The position numbers were made by a program, and so were the translations under genes. From Arthrinium phaeospermum (taxonomy: Eukaryota; Ascomycota; Sordariomycetes; Amphisphaeriales; Apiosporaceae): a stretch of DNA of 64,000 bases. Below the pieces are notes generated by a model. The model saw only the letters and a list, made by a program, of their open reading frames with translations. It was not told where the DNA came from and made no database searches. Numbering within the stretch: position 1 is the first letter of the stretch; every line of letters begins with the position of its first letter. The stretch spans positions 1,054,001-1,118,000 of the forward strand of contig QYRS01000003.1 of the NCBI GenBank assembly GCA_006503535.1, in the 5' to 3' direction. Shown here piece after piece: positions 50,405 to 59,880 of the stretch.

Positions 50405-50773
50405 TCAGTAGCACACGAACCCCATCCCTCCGCCATCTCTAGCATGCGGGACCTCCGCCGGCATTGAGTCGGTGATGTGCAATTTCATGCGATTCAGTTT
50501 CTCATACCCTGCAGCAACTTGTCTCTCAGTCGTGCCTCCAGAGAAAACAGCAGACAGCAACAAGGGCATCGCTGCTTCCTTGAACAGGGCCGCATCTATT
50601 GAGCGATTGTACATGCTCTCCTGCACCCTTAGGCGCATTGCTGCCGTCCATGGAGTCACATCGGGTATGGACGAGGTGGGTGGCGGGAGCCATTCGGAGG
50701 ATTGTACCTGGACGGTTGGCGGAACCACCACGGTAAGAAGTCCCATCAAGATTGAAATCAGCGGCTTTCTCAT
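50405..50773 (-). CDS. Possible small secreted-type ORF, 122 aa, unrecognised
   Basis: True ATG at 50773 with a hydrophobic start (MRKPLISILMGLLTVVVPPT) like a signal peptide, then VQESMYNRSIDAALFKEAAM and VAAGYEKLNRMKLHITDSMP. It is one of the longer coherent frames in the mosaic. No family recognised; it may itself be a truncated piece. Confidence 0.3.
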   Translation of the reverse strand: MRKPLISILMGLLTVVVPPTVQVQSSEWLPPPTSSIPDVTPWTAAMRLRVQESMYNRSIDAALFKEAAMPLLLSAVFSGGTTERQVAAGYEKLNRMKLHITDSMPAEVPHARDGGGMGFVCY

Positions 50774-51142
50774 TCTAGTCTTTCCTGGGACCTGAGTCTT
50801 ATGTCCTTTTCATCGCCGTGTCCTCACTGAACCAGGATGTGCCGATGGCCGTGATGTCTGGTTCTGTATCTTCAAAGATGCAGCAAGGCACCAATGCGAC
50901 GAGGTTTTCACCGGATGGTCGTCCCGTTTTGTGTCGGCGCACCTTATGTCAGCTATCCCTCGTCAATGCCAAGGGAGCCATGTCTTGCCAACAACCCCTG
51001 CTTCGTAGGCGGCGGTCGAGATCTTCTCTCTTCAGCGTCCTTCATCCCTTCTGTCGCACCCATCTTCGCTATCCCCTTATCAATTGTGCGGTACCATACG
51101 GTGGCGATCTCGGCGTTCTCTATCAGGTTTGTGGTCCCGAGT

Positions 51143-51243
51143 GGTGACGACGGCCTCGTTGGAAAAGGTGTTGACCGGGATTTCCAACGCTCGCCCAATG
51201 CCAAAGTCGCCAACCTTCAGCATGCCTTTGGGGCTAATCAGGT
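51143..51243 (-). pseudogene. PHO85-like CDK fragment, second copy (activation loop)
   Basis: Minus strand gives [20 protein letters not shown] then [13 protein letters not shown], the DFG loop to FSNEVVT segment of a PHO85-type cyclin-dependent kinase. It differs from the adjacent copy at 51408-51928 (KVGDFGIG against KLGDTGLA), so it is a diverged duplicate. Ends abruptly on both sides. Confidence 0.7.
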
Positions 51244-51407
51244 CGCCCCCGTTCTGCACCGCTGCAGATCACCCGAAGCCGCCCCTCCTCGATGCCAACG
51301 CCAGAGCTCTCGCCACCCAACCGACCCCTCGTCTTTGGCGACAGTTGAAGTCTGCGCTAATTGACGACCTCCATCCCCTTTGTCGAACCCCGCCCCATCG
51401 GTCTCTT

Positions 51408-51928
51408 ACCAGGGAAAAGCGGTTGTCCAGCGTACATCTCAGCCATGATTCTTCAATCTTCTTTTTTTTTTTTTTTTTTTTTTCGATTCGTACCAAGGTT
51501 TCCCGGCAGAAACAAAATCTCAGCCATGATACAGCCAACAGCCCAGATGTCAATGCTGGTGTTGTAGGCTCTGCTACCAAGCAAGACATCAGGCGCGCGG
51601 CACCACAGGGTGACGACCTCGTTGGAAAAACCGCCACAGGGCAACCCCAATCGACCACTCGGCCATCCGTCCCAGAAGCGTAAACGAAACGGGCTTTCCC
51701 CGGCCCGGAAGACGCCCTTCTCGCACCAGGCACGCCTTGACCGGAATACCAAACGCTCGTGCAAGGCCAGTGTCGCCAAGCTTCAGCATACCCCTGATCT
51801 GGGTCGCAGGGTATATATGGGGGTCGGGCTGGCCGCTCACGGGCGTGGCGCCAATCAGAAGATTCTGTGGCTTCAAGTCGCGATGAAGCACCCGATTTTG
51901 GTGGCAGAAGTCGACGCCCTTCAGCGAG
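51408..51928 (-). pseudogene. PHO85-like CDK fragment, first copy (catalytic loop to subdomain IX-X), multiply interrupted
   Basis: Minus strand, in order: [25 protein letters not shown] (51928-51853), an in-frame ~60-nt insertion, [18 protein letters not shown] (51792-51737; the DFG Phe is Thr), ~108 bp of foreign [23 protein letters not shown] then [18 protein letters not shown] (51630-51517), a 67-bp poly(A) insert, and IMAEMYAGQPLFPG (51449-51408) followed by GTAAGAGA. Family knowledge: PHO85 kinases act with Pcl-type cyclins in phosphate and glycogen control. Here the N-lobe is missing; a candidate N-terminus lies 7.3 kb away at 59156-59227. Confidence 0.8.
51436..51530. mobile_element. 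67-bp poly(A) insertion with 14-bp target duplication
   Basis: ATCTCAGCCATGAT stands at 51436-51449 and 51517-51530. Between them are 67 bp which on the minus strand read TTTGTTTCTGCCGGGAAACC, then TTGGTACGAATCG, then a run of more than 20 A, then GAAGATTGAAGA. Removing the insert and one repeat restores the CDK sequence CIMAEMYAGQPLFPG. The GGTACGAATC word resembles a tRNA B box. It looks like a very short retroposed RNA (SINE-like or 5'-truncated). Confidence 0.7.
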
Positions 51929-52221
51929 GGTCTCTCCCTGCCCCCACTAACCAAAACCTTCACGGAACTCCCTCGTGGTGCCTTCGGCTCTGATGCCCGA
52001 ACCAACCCTGCTGGCGCGTGCTCCCTGCCACAGGCCTTGCAGCCCTTCAGGCTAGGCCCCATCGGACGACACGGGACTGTGGGCCGCCATCTTATCGATC
52101 GATCATTAAGTGTTTCTCATCTGTGCGAGGGTCATACGACATGTCAATATCCAGCATGAGGAGAGTATTGTGGACGTCGAATTTACCTAAGCGATTACGG
52201 GTAACGGAATGAGAGCTGGTC

Positions 52222-52256
52222 CAATGCTTCGTCGTCATAGCCACCCAGTAACGTAC
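52222..52256. repeat. 35-bp repeat, copy 1
   Basis: AATGCTTCGTCGTCATAGCC then ACCCAGTAACGTAC; repeated with a two-base indel at 52951-52985. On the minus strand both read (Y)VAMTTKH in different surrounding peptides. Confidence 0.75.
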
Positions 52257-52386
52257 ATCGGGCAGCAATCGACAAGTCTTCAGGGCAGTCAGCTTGCTAC
52301 CATACATCAGGTCGTACGACTCATACCTCTTCTAACAGCCAAGGACTCCTCCCAACTCGACGGCGAGAGGCCGCCGGCACGAGGGA

Positions 52387-52423
52387 GTAAAAGTCGTAAC
52401 AAGGTCTCCGTTGTTGAACCCAA
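52387..52423 (+). pseudogene. 18S rRNA 3'-end fragment
   Basis: AGTAAAAGTCGTAACAAGGT followed by CTCCGTTGTTGAACC matches the universally conserved 3' end of fungal 18S rRNA, with one base changed (GTTGGTGAACC in intact genes). Only ~35 bp; flanks are unrelated. Confidence 0.8.
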
Positions 52424-52689
52424 GCCGCAAGTGTGTCTCCTCGCTGAAGGCGCCCCAGTCGAGCATTGGAGCCAAGACCAGCAGATGTTGCATCCAGTCT
52501 GCATCATAAGTTGTGCGTGGGCTTCCTGCATTGACAGGACGTGACATCCACCTGCTGACAGAGCCCAAAGCAGCGACGACCTTCTCTTTGTTTCATTTCA
52601 TGGTTCAGACCAAATATCTCTCGACAAAATTGAAGAAGACCCCAAAAGAGAAGAAAACGACCAAAACGACGGCAATGAAGGTCACCACC

Positions 52690-52920
52690 ACCAGGACCCA
52701 GGTAACGCAGAAAGCCCATTTCGCAACAGTGACTTCTTGTGCCAGCCACGCATAGAATGAGAGGATGAGACCACTCATCTCAGCCAGAGAATAAGGCTGA
52801 ACAACCTCTGGTGCAGATCTTGATGGTAGTAGCAAATACTCCAATGAGAGCTTGGGTGAAGCACCCAGGTCATAACTGTGACGTCGTGCACAAGGCACGC
52901 ATAGTAGGAGAGGGCTAAAG
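52690..52920 (-). pseudogene. Two related membrane-segment pieces
   Basis: LALSYYACLVHDVTVMTWVL (~52860-52918) and LILSFYAWLAQEVTVAKWAF (~52710-52770) are similar at peptide and DNA level, consistent with a short tandem duplication of one coding block. The second runs into the apolar VTWVLVVVTFIAVVLVVFFS. No family recognised. Confidence 0.45.
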
Positions 52921-52950
52921 AACATACTCTGGCGACCAGTACGAGGGCAT

Positions 52951-52985
52951 AATGCTTCGTCGTCATAGCCACTCCAGTAACGTAC
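52951..52985. repeat. 35-bp repeat, copy 2
   Basis: Second copy of the block at 52222-52256. On the minus strand it is embedded in IFLDVRRYQSYVTGVAMTTK, a coherent coding piece. Confidence 0.75.
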
Positions 52986-53199
52986 GACTGGTAGCGGCGA
53001 ACGTCTAAGAAAATCAGCTTCATCCCGTTGTCAGTTGTGACCACCTTGGGCGCACCCATCGTACGAAAGGACCTCCCGGTAACAACTGGGATCACATCCA
53101 ATGTGTCCGATATCGAAGGGCTTCGACTTCATGCCAGGGATGGCCGGACAAGACGTCTCGGGCGGATGAGTGGTTCATGGGGGGACCAACCGGCGGAGA

Positions 53200-53250
53200 C
53201 TCCGAACTGCAATTTGGTGTTAAACCCCCACGCGTAATGAAAGTGAACTG
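53200..53250 (+). pseudogene. 28S rRNA fragment
   Basis: TTTGGTGTTAAACCCCCACG then CGTAATGAAAGTGAAC matches the conserved 28S segment around ACGCGTAATGAAAGTGAACG. Sequence on each side departs from rRNA. Confidence 0.7.
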
Positions 53251-53613
53251 ATATGGCAAGGATCCAGAACCGCAATTGCGACCACAGAAGTGGTGTTCTC
53301 TTTATCTAGGTACCCAACAGGCGATCAGTCAGCATTGATGACTAATATGAAGTTACACGTTGACATATATAAGTTTCTCCGCCGAGACACAAACCAAAGC
53401 AACAACAACTCCCAGGGATCTCATAGCGATGGGTATAAGGAGACTTACCGCTCAGGTAAGTCATGCCTCATTAAGAGATATGATAAATATGAAGAATAAC
53501 GATGAAGCCGGGCATCGAACCAGCTGGTTCGTGGTGGGACGTCCCCATCGTCATTCAGGATCGTCTCCTTAACAGCCGCAAACACAAGTCGGATATTCGA
53601 CGTATCTGTCGCT

Positions 53614-53705
53614 TGGGCAAGTTAAAAAGCTCGTAGTTGAACCTTGGTTCCGTCTGGCCGGTCCACCTCCCCGCGTGCACTGGTTCGGCCGGGTCTTTCC
53701 CTCGA
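53614..53705 (+). pseudogene. 18S rRNA V4-region fragment
   Basis: GTTAAAAAGCTCGTAGTTGA, ACCTTGG, then CTGGCCGGTCCACCTCCCCG, CGTGCACTGGTTCGGCCGGG and TCTTTCCCTC follow the fungal 18S helix 23-24 region with about 10% substitutions, then leave it at GAGGGAACTATC. Confidence 0.85.
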
Positions 53706-56389
53706 GGGAACTATCAACATGTACAGGTCAGTGCCTTTTACAAACTGAACAGACACATGAAAATACCTGCCAAGGTCCCAATGTGGGCCCTGTTGACCTG
53801 GGTGAACCTCCACAACAAGTATTTGGCAGCGCCAGTAACCTTTCCAGCTCCCCTGGCGGAGAAGCACACTAAACAAACATCGTGTTAGCTTCAGCATCCA
53901 CTTCTGATATAGGAGCAATGGGGTAGAAGCTTACCTCCGCTTGGGAGCCATATCCTGCTGAATACTAGGGATCGCGTCCGGTTTCTTCCTCAGCCCCAGG
54001 CGCAGGAGTACCCATCGACGGGCAGCCCACACCTGGGGCTGAGGTTCGGCCTTGGCCACTTGGGCGTATCGAGTCTTGGTGGGCCTATCCTTCATTTCTT
54101 TCTTATTGTTGCGACTCTGGTGGACGTCCTAGTTCTGTTGTTGGTTAATATCATCCTTGTTTGTTGCTGCGCGAAAAGAAATAAAAGACATGCTCACGGG
54201 CGGACGTGCACTTGGCTGGTGAAAACCAAAATTAAGAGCTCATGTCTCACGTACCTTGAAAAGTCAACGACGAGCATTGCCCAAGTCTCTGGGCTTATCA
54301 CGAGAGGCGCGCTGCGTTGGGGATTTCCTTGGTGTTTGCGACCTGCCTGAACTCATTAGCCTTCATGCTGAAAAACACTATTGTCAAGTGCGCACACCTC
54401 TCGCGGTGTCTGAACGTGCTATTCAAGCCATCAATGGCGTGTGAAGCATACCTGGTTGATAGTGCCAGTATTAGTCATATGCTTGTCTCAAAGATTAAGC
54501 CATGTATACATCTAGCAAACAGCCCATGATGGTGCGGTAGCCCTGTCCTCCTGTCGGATCAGCTGGTAGTACTACCCCAGTACTTGGAAAGAACAATTCG
54601 AGGCAGGGAATGGCCCATCTGGTGGGGGGCTGGGGAATTCGACGAGCTCGGCAGGTGAATGGGAAGGCACGCCATCGCGTTCCTCGCACCTCCCCATCGT
54701 CGCTGCTTGTTAAAGCGCACATTCGAAGATCGTGCGGCTGTTACAGATACCAAAGGAACTGAGTTCATGAATCCTGAAGAACATTATGCCCTGTTGTTTG
54801 CATGTGATGATGAAGTGTCGAGAGAGAGAGATAAAAAAGGCCTTGAATGAGTGGACAGGGTGGGAGAGGGAGAAACACAGGAAGAGCAGCTGTTTGAGGA
54901 TCAGCGGTAAGATCCAAGAGACATCCAAGTCGTTGGAACAAGAATGCTTGATGAGGCGTCAAGAAGTCGGATTGGCGTGGGAATGCCGTTAAGTAATGAT
55001 AGGGCTATAGGAGAGTGGTGCGTTTAAATTCATTCGCGCTTTGTCTCTGTACGCTTCATGTCGTTCGCACGTGTTGATGCTTTTTGCCCGGCTAGGGACC
55101 GGATGTCTCAGTGCACGAGACAACCGTGGCTGGTGCCGAGACATCTTGTGTGTAGAGGCATATGTAGCGCGAGTGCGAGTGCGGTCACCCCATCATTCGT
55201 CCCCTTAGTCAAGAGAGTTCTTGATCGGAATCCTTGCGAGCACTGGCGATCAACTCTCTGGTTCGGCCCTCAGATGTGCTAGGGATGTGTGGGGGTCCAC
55301 GGCGAACTCCTTTCCACAGAGACGCCACTCCTCGGCGCGCCTGGTCGTACTACCCGAAGGCGATGTGACCCCCCAAGGGGTATGTCTACTCGATTGTCTG
55401 TCGGGACAACCGGGTCACAGGTTGAGACGCTTCATCGCAAGACTGTGGAGAGGGCAGGAGCGACGGTGAGGCACCACACTTCAATGTGCAGAGAGATCGC
55501 ATTCCCAGCTTCCCACCATGTGCTTTCACCGCCGAATGCTAAGCAGCCCGGCAACATCATTCCCGAAATGTCACAGTCTGCCGAATGGTCGAGCCTTGGC
55601 CACAGAGTGCTCAGGCTATGGCTGACTGACAGAATCCAAACGAAGCGGGAAAAGAGAATTAATAGTTTGGGGGTAGACATGTCTTCAGCTGTTCTCCTCT
55701 ATAGCGTGCAGAGAATACATTCGAATGTGTCATGTGGTCGCGTGATGCAGGTATGGTTTTTCTTCATCATAACTGTCATGTGTCTCCTCGAGAATATGTT
55801 CGAGCGGGGAGCGTGTTGGCGGAAGGGGATATTGTGGCCGCAAGAGGTACGCCACAGAAGCTGAGATAAGACTGAGATGGAAGCTAGAGTTGATGGCCTG
55901 CTTCATATTCTTCGCCATCTTGGTCTTGATCGACCTCGCCAGCATGCTTGACTGGACACAGTGGTAGCAGGGACTCGCCAATCTCCTTGTTCCCCTCGTT
56001 GCTGGTTTAATACCGACACATCCGGTCGCGCTGGATCCAGTCTTGGTGCTTTCGATCAGGTTCCTTAACACAATATCCCGGTAGCTGTAGGAATCATGTC
56101 GGTGACCTCTCCGATGGGCTCGCTCCAAGGACCTAGACTTCTCCCAAGCCTTTTGTGCCTGGGCAGTCATGTGGGGAAGAAGGCAACGATCAGGAGTCAG
56201 GGTTGAGAATATTGTTCCTGTTCTGGTCTACACCAGCGGTTTTCGTACGCCTTCCTGGCAGTACTTCGGGAGGGCCACGCTGCTGGGCAGGAACTTCCAC
56301 CTTTCCCCTCTGACTTCTCCAGGACACACAGATCGCAGATGCATCGACTTCTTCCCCGTACCCTCCCCCATTTCTTGCTTGCTCGTGTT
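53706..56389. other. Mosaic interval without identified pieces
   Basis: About 2.7 kb. Coherent-looking minus-strand peptides include AKYLLWRFTQVNRAHIGTLA (~53760-53830) and KAWEKSRSLERAHRRGHRHD (~56090-56150), but no family was recognised and no frame exceeds 146 codons without departing from natural composition. Confidence 0.4.
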
Positions 56390-56620
56390 CAGCCTGCGTA
56401 CCGTCTTCTCCATCGTGGTAATGAGCTCCGGTATCCGATACGGCTTCACCAGGACGGCCAGCAGCTTGGCCCTCTCGGGGGTTTATCCGCGGCGCAAGCC
56501 AACGATTAGAGCTGCTGGTAGTGTTCGCACTTCGGCGCCATCGCATCCCGCCGCCTTGGGCTCTTCGATCTGTTCCAGCCTAGTTTTGGCCGAGACCGCA
56601 ATGATGGGAATCCGAGGCGA
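56390..56620 (-). pseudogene. Response-regulator receiver (REC) fragment of a hybrid histidine kinase, with 81-bp insertion
   Basis: Minus strand: RIPIIAVSAKTRLEQIEEPK-AAGCDG (56620-56537) is the beta4-alpha4 part of a receiver domain, and VLVKPYRIPELITTMEKTVR (56455-56390) the beta5 Lys-Pro motif and last helix. They should be contiguous (AAGCDGVLVKPYRIPEL) but are separated by 81 bp (56456-56536) that is in frame yet contains a TAA. The upstream phospho-acceptor Asp part is missing. Probably from the same kind of gene as the HisKA piece at 49840-50040, but on this strand it precedes that piece, the reverse of hybrid-kinase order. Confidence 0.78.
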
Positions 56621-58522
56621 GCGATTTCGCCTTACCCTTCAATCATAGTGCAGCTCAAACAATCGCAGGTCGTCGTCAGTCAGTCGACGGTCATTTGGTC
56701 TGACCAAGACGGCAATAAAGGTCGCGGCCGCGCTCGGTGCACTAACTGCCGGGACAATAATCCGAAACATCGATGGTGCTTCTCTTTTCTGATTCGTATC
56801 AGAACACCTTGACAGGAACAACATACTCAAAAAGGGCGGTCTTCCCTCTCATATGGTTCATCAACATCCCGACCATTTCAGAAGTTCATCTTCTGCCTCA
56901 TTGGACTCAGACATGGGTACCCCAGACAGCGTGGAGAAGCTGTAACCACCGTCAACAGCTTGTTGGTGGTAATCGTCCCCCTTCATGTCATCCGTCGGGC
57001 GATTGGTGCTGGTATGGTTTCATTGTCTCACGTGAGGGTAAGCCCTTCTTCGCCTAGACTTCTCGGCCGGATGAGTCTGAAGAGGCCAATCTGGTTGAAT
57101 GGTGTCCCCGAATACTCAGGGCTTGGTCTTCAATGCTCTAGCCTGCACCCTCTACTGCAGCCAAAGTAATGCACACACAGAATATGGTGGGAAGAGCTGA
57201 TGAAGGTAGCCCGAAGTTGCTTAAGGAAGCCGCAAGTGAGCATCTGTCCTCGTCCAGGAAGTCAGTTTGGTGATGCGGTGTAACTATTACCATCCTACTT
57301 CTGGCCTTGGTCAGTGATCTAATCAGGAACTGCAAAGCTGCAAAGCCTGGTACGGCTACACACCTCAATCATGCCCAGGCAGATGGCTTGGCATTGGCGT
57401 GAGCACCATAGAATCCGTTTGGCAGAGCTTGACGGTAGGGTCCCATTTCAGCTGTAGGCTCCTGAGGATCGATCTTCTTTGGTGTATGCCGGATGGCTCG
57501 ACCTCGTGTACAACCAACGTCCTTCTCTCCCGTTGACTAGGATTCAAGGTTGAGTTCGTGTCGCAGAATTGTGGCGTGTTCGAGAGACAGCATATGCGTA
57601 CCTTGGGTAGCAGGTGGTGACGCGCTGTGGTGCTTCGTGGTTGAGTTTAATGTCATCCCAGGACCATACAAGTCAGTCACGTTAGATCTCACAGGGCACA
57701 TAAGAACTTGTTGTGTGTATCAATCCCTCATTCACTATGTACCATCTCTAGCTATGACGTAGACACCATGAATTGGCCTTCGATGACCCCATGCTCCCTC
57801 ACAACCTTCACCCACTTGCTGAGATGCCGAGAGTTACCCTGAGATACAGGGACCTATCGTGTGTTCATGTAGGCGCCCGCAAGCCGAGCTGTCGCTATAT
57901 ACTGCCCGAGATATCCTCCAGTACCTTCTTCGTTCGTTCTGATGTCGTGTGTACTTCCGTAACTTCCGTAAATTCCTTGGATTTGGTTGGAAGAAGGAAT
58001 GTTGCTCGTGCGGATCATGCTTTGCCGAGGTGGCCTGCGATCGTGCTTGCCCGACCGAATGTAGCCACCGACAGCCAAGATTGAATTGGAACTGGGTGTT
58101 GAGGTTGGGGGTATAGGTCGTGATTACAGGTCGTTCCTTCACCGAACCGGGAACTTACTGCTCGATCAATAGGCTGGCCTGTCCGCGTTGGTCGAGTGGT
58201 AAGTCGAAGGGGAGGTAGAAAACCCCGGTCTGGGTGAAGGGGGACGCCCCTTCCCGGACACCGTGACCCGTGCACGGAGGGTTTTCGTAGGCCCAGGTTG
58301 ACGGTTCGAATCCCACCCGGGGGGATTTGACGACTCCCTGGGCTGAGCTTTTTGCTTCTTTTTTGACCCGTCGTGTTTCCTCTTCCTCGCTCAGTCTGAC
58401 CAACACCAGGGTAATCACTCAGCTGCTCCACCGCACCTGCCAATGCAGAGCATCAAAATCCAACCCCTCCAGGAATTGACTGATGTTGGCCTCAACCTCC
58501 TGTTGCAGCTTCTTGTGGCATG
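56621..58522. other. Mosaic interval
   Basis: About 1.9 kb. Minus frame FIAVLVRPNDRRLTDDDLRL (~56650-56710) and a few other short coherent peptides; no identified gene. A tRNA-like stretch around 58184-58320 is discussed under rejected items. Confidence 0.4.
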
Positions 58523-58768
58523 GTCTTCTGCAGTAACCTCGCCATGGTTGGAATCACCGCCGGTGTGCTTGACGAGAACACGGCGGACGCGGCTGCCGAG
58601 AGCTCGCTTGACGAGAACACGGTCATGTTGGTGGGTTCTCATGGCATGACGGTAGGGGCCAGGCTTGGTGGGCTCGAAACCGAATCGGTTGAGAGGGTAG
58701 ACGTAGGATTTCGTGTCATGGCTCTGGTAGTTGGGGTTGCGAATGACACGGACCTTGCTCAGTCCCAT
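58523..58768 (-). pseudogene. Pepsin-family (A1) aspartic protease, N-terminal propeptide fragment
   Basis: ATG at 58768, 82 codons open. MGLSKVRVIRNPNY, SYVYPLNRFGFEPTKPGPYR and GEVTAEDH follow the propeptide of fungal secreted/vacuolar-type aspartic proteases, in which a conserved AED-Q/N-ND precedes the catalytic domain. Sequence leaves the family right after EVTAED, and the DTGS active-site region is absent nearby. A 17-bp word CCGTGTTCTCGTCAAGC occurs twice within it (a short tandem duplication giving RVLVKRALGSR-VRRVLVKH). The ~60 bp upstream looks like its native leader. Confidence 0.65.
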
Positions 58769-59155
58769 CGATTGAATGAGGTTCTTCTGAGAGGAGAAAA
58801 TGGCATCCGTGGTGACTGTGACTGTATGTGTGGTGTATAAAGTACTGCAGAAAATATTGGTGTTGAGGGAAAATGGAGAATGGCTGATTGAGGTTGGAGG
58901 AAAGAACGATCTGCTGGTTCGACTTGCTGCCCAACCCATCAAGACGGGAGCGGCCACACCGGATAAGCTGCTGAGTATTAGGGGCCTGCGACTGTTTTGG
59001 CGTCCAGGGCCCCAGACCACCCGGACCTTCAGACGGTGGCCCAGAGCCCGGCCCAGGAGCCCGAAGCTGTTTGGGGGGAACCTAGGGCCCCGGACCACCT
59101 TGCATGTAGTGGTAGCCCAGAGCCCGAAAGATGATCACCCATCCTCGGCCCAACA

Positions 59156-59227
59156 AACAGTTGCATAAGTTCCTTCCCCGAGCTTTTCCAGCTGCTGGAA
59201 CGACCTTGGATGTCTCTTAGCGTCCAT
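59156..59227 (-). pseudogene. PHO85-like CDK N-terminal fragment
   Basis: ATG at 59227: [20 protein letters not shown] then YATV, exactly the start of PHO85-type kinases including the glycine-rich loop GEGTYATV. It ends after 24 codons, where the sequence changes to unrelated text (CWAEDG, stop). The rest of the N-lobe is not found. Confidence 0.8.
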
Positions 59228-59261
59228 GATGATCACTGAACGTGGTGTCTTGTCGGCGCCA

Positions 59262-59492
59262 CGCCTCCCTCCCCCCGGCCGGCCATTTGAGCTCGACAGC
59301 CGCGGACAGAGGGAGGAGCGTGAGTACTGTGTAGAGATACCTATAAAGATATCTATAGGGATATCAATAAAGATATCTCTATAGGGATGTTGATTGTGGC
59401 CCCAAGGTCGGGCGCGGCCCAATCTGCCTGCCTAGCTCCCTCCCCCCGACCGGCTGTTTGAATTCGACAGCCGCGGCCAGAGGGAGGAGCTG
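59262..59492. repeat. ~60-bp GC-rich direct repeat flanking an AT microrepeat
   Basis: CTCCCTCCCCCCGGCCGGCC...GACAGCCGCGG...GAGGGAGGAGC at 59266-59320 recurs at 59437-59490 with few changes; each copy is itself a loose inverted repeat (CTCCCTCC/GGAGGGAG). Between them, 59330-59395 repeats the word GATATCTATAGGGATATC. Confidence 0.75.
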
Positions 59493-59576
59493 GTCCATCA
59501 TGTGACTGTACTTGGCGGCCAGCGTCTTGTACAGGGGCTCTCTGGGCCCACAGAGACCCCCGAGCGGTAGCATTTT

Positions 59577-59880
59577 GGGCAAGCGATACCTCGCTTGGTC
59601 CCCGCCTCGGTGCCGCAGCGCGATCTCATTTTCGCATGCCCAGCCCCACCACCGAGTCCGCCGGCTGCAAAGACCGCACTTCGGGCAAACGATGCCTCGC
59701 TTGAATTCCGCCTCGATGCCGTAGCTCGCCGGGTTCGCCATCCTGCGATCTCATTCTCGCACGCCCTGCCCCACCAATACACCCGCCCGGCTGCAAAGAC
59801 CGTATTTCGGGCAGACGGTATCTCGCTTGAACTCAGCTTCGGTCCTCGGTCCCGTAGCTCGTCTGGTTTGCCATTGGCAA
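59577..59880. repeat. Tandem ~105-126 bp repeat, 2.6 units
   Basis: Units start at 59577, 59683 and 59809 with GGGCAAGCGATACCTCGCTT, GGGCAAACGATGCCTCGCTT and GGGCAGACGGTATCTCGCTT; units 1 and 2 are followed by shared CCGGCTGCAAAGACCG. On the minus strand units 2 and 3 encode EAEFKRGIVCPKCGLCSR and EAEFKRDTVCPKYGLCSR-like peptides, suggesting a duplicated Cys-rich (zinc-ribbon-like) coding block. Confidence 0.75.

Noticed and set aside
58184..58330. tRNA-like sequence (GCGTTGGTCGAGTGGTAAG and GACGGTTCGAATCCC)
   Set aside because: It has D-arm-like and B-box-like words ~105 bp apart, but the T stem does not pair and no anticodon arm fits; at most a scrambled tRNA relic.
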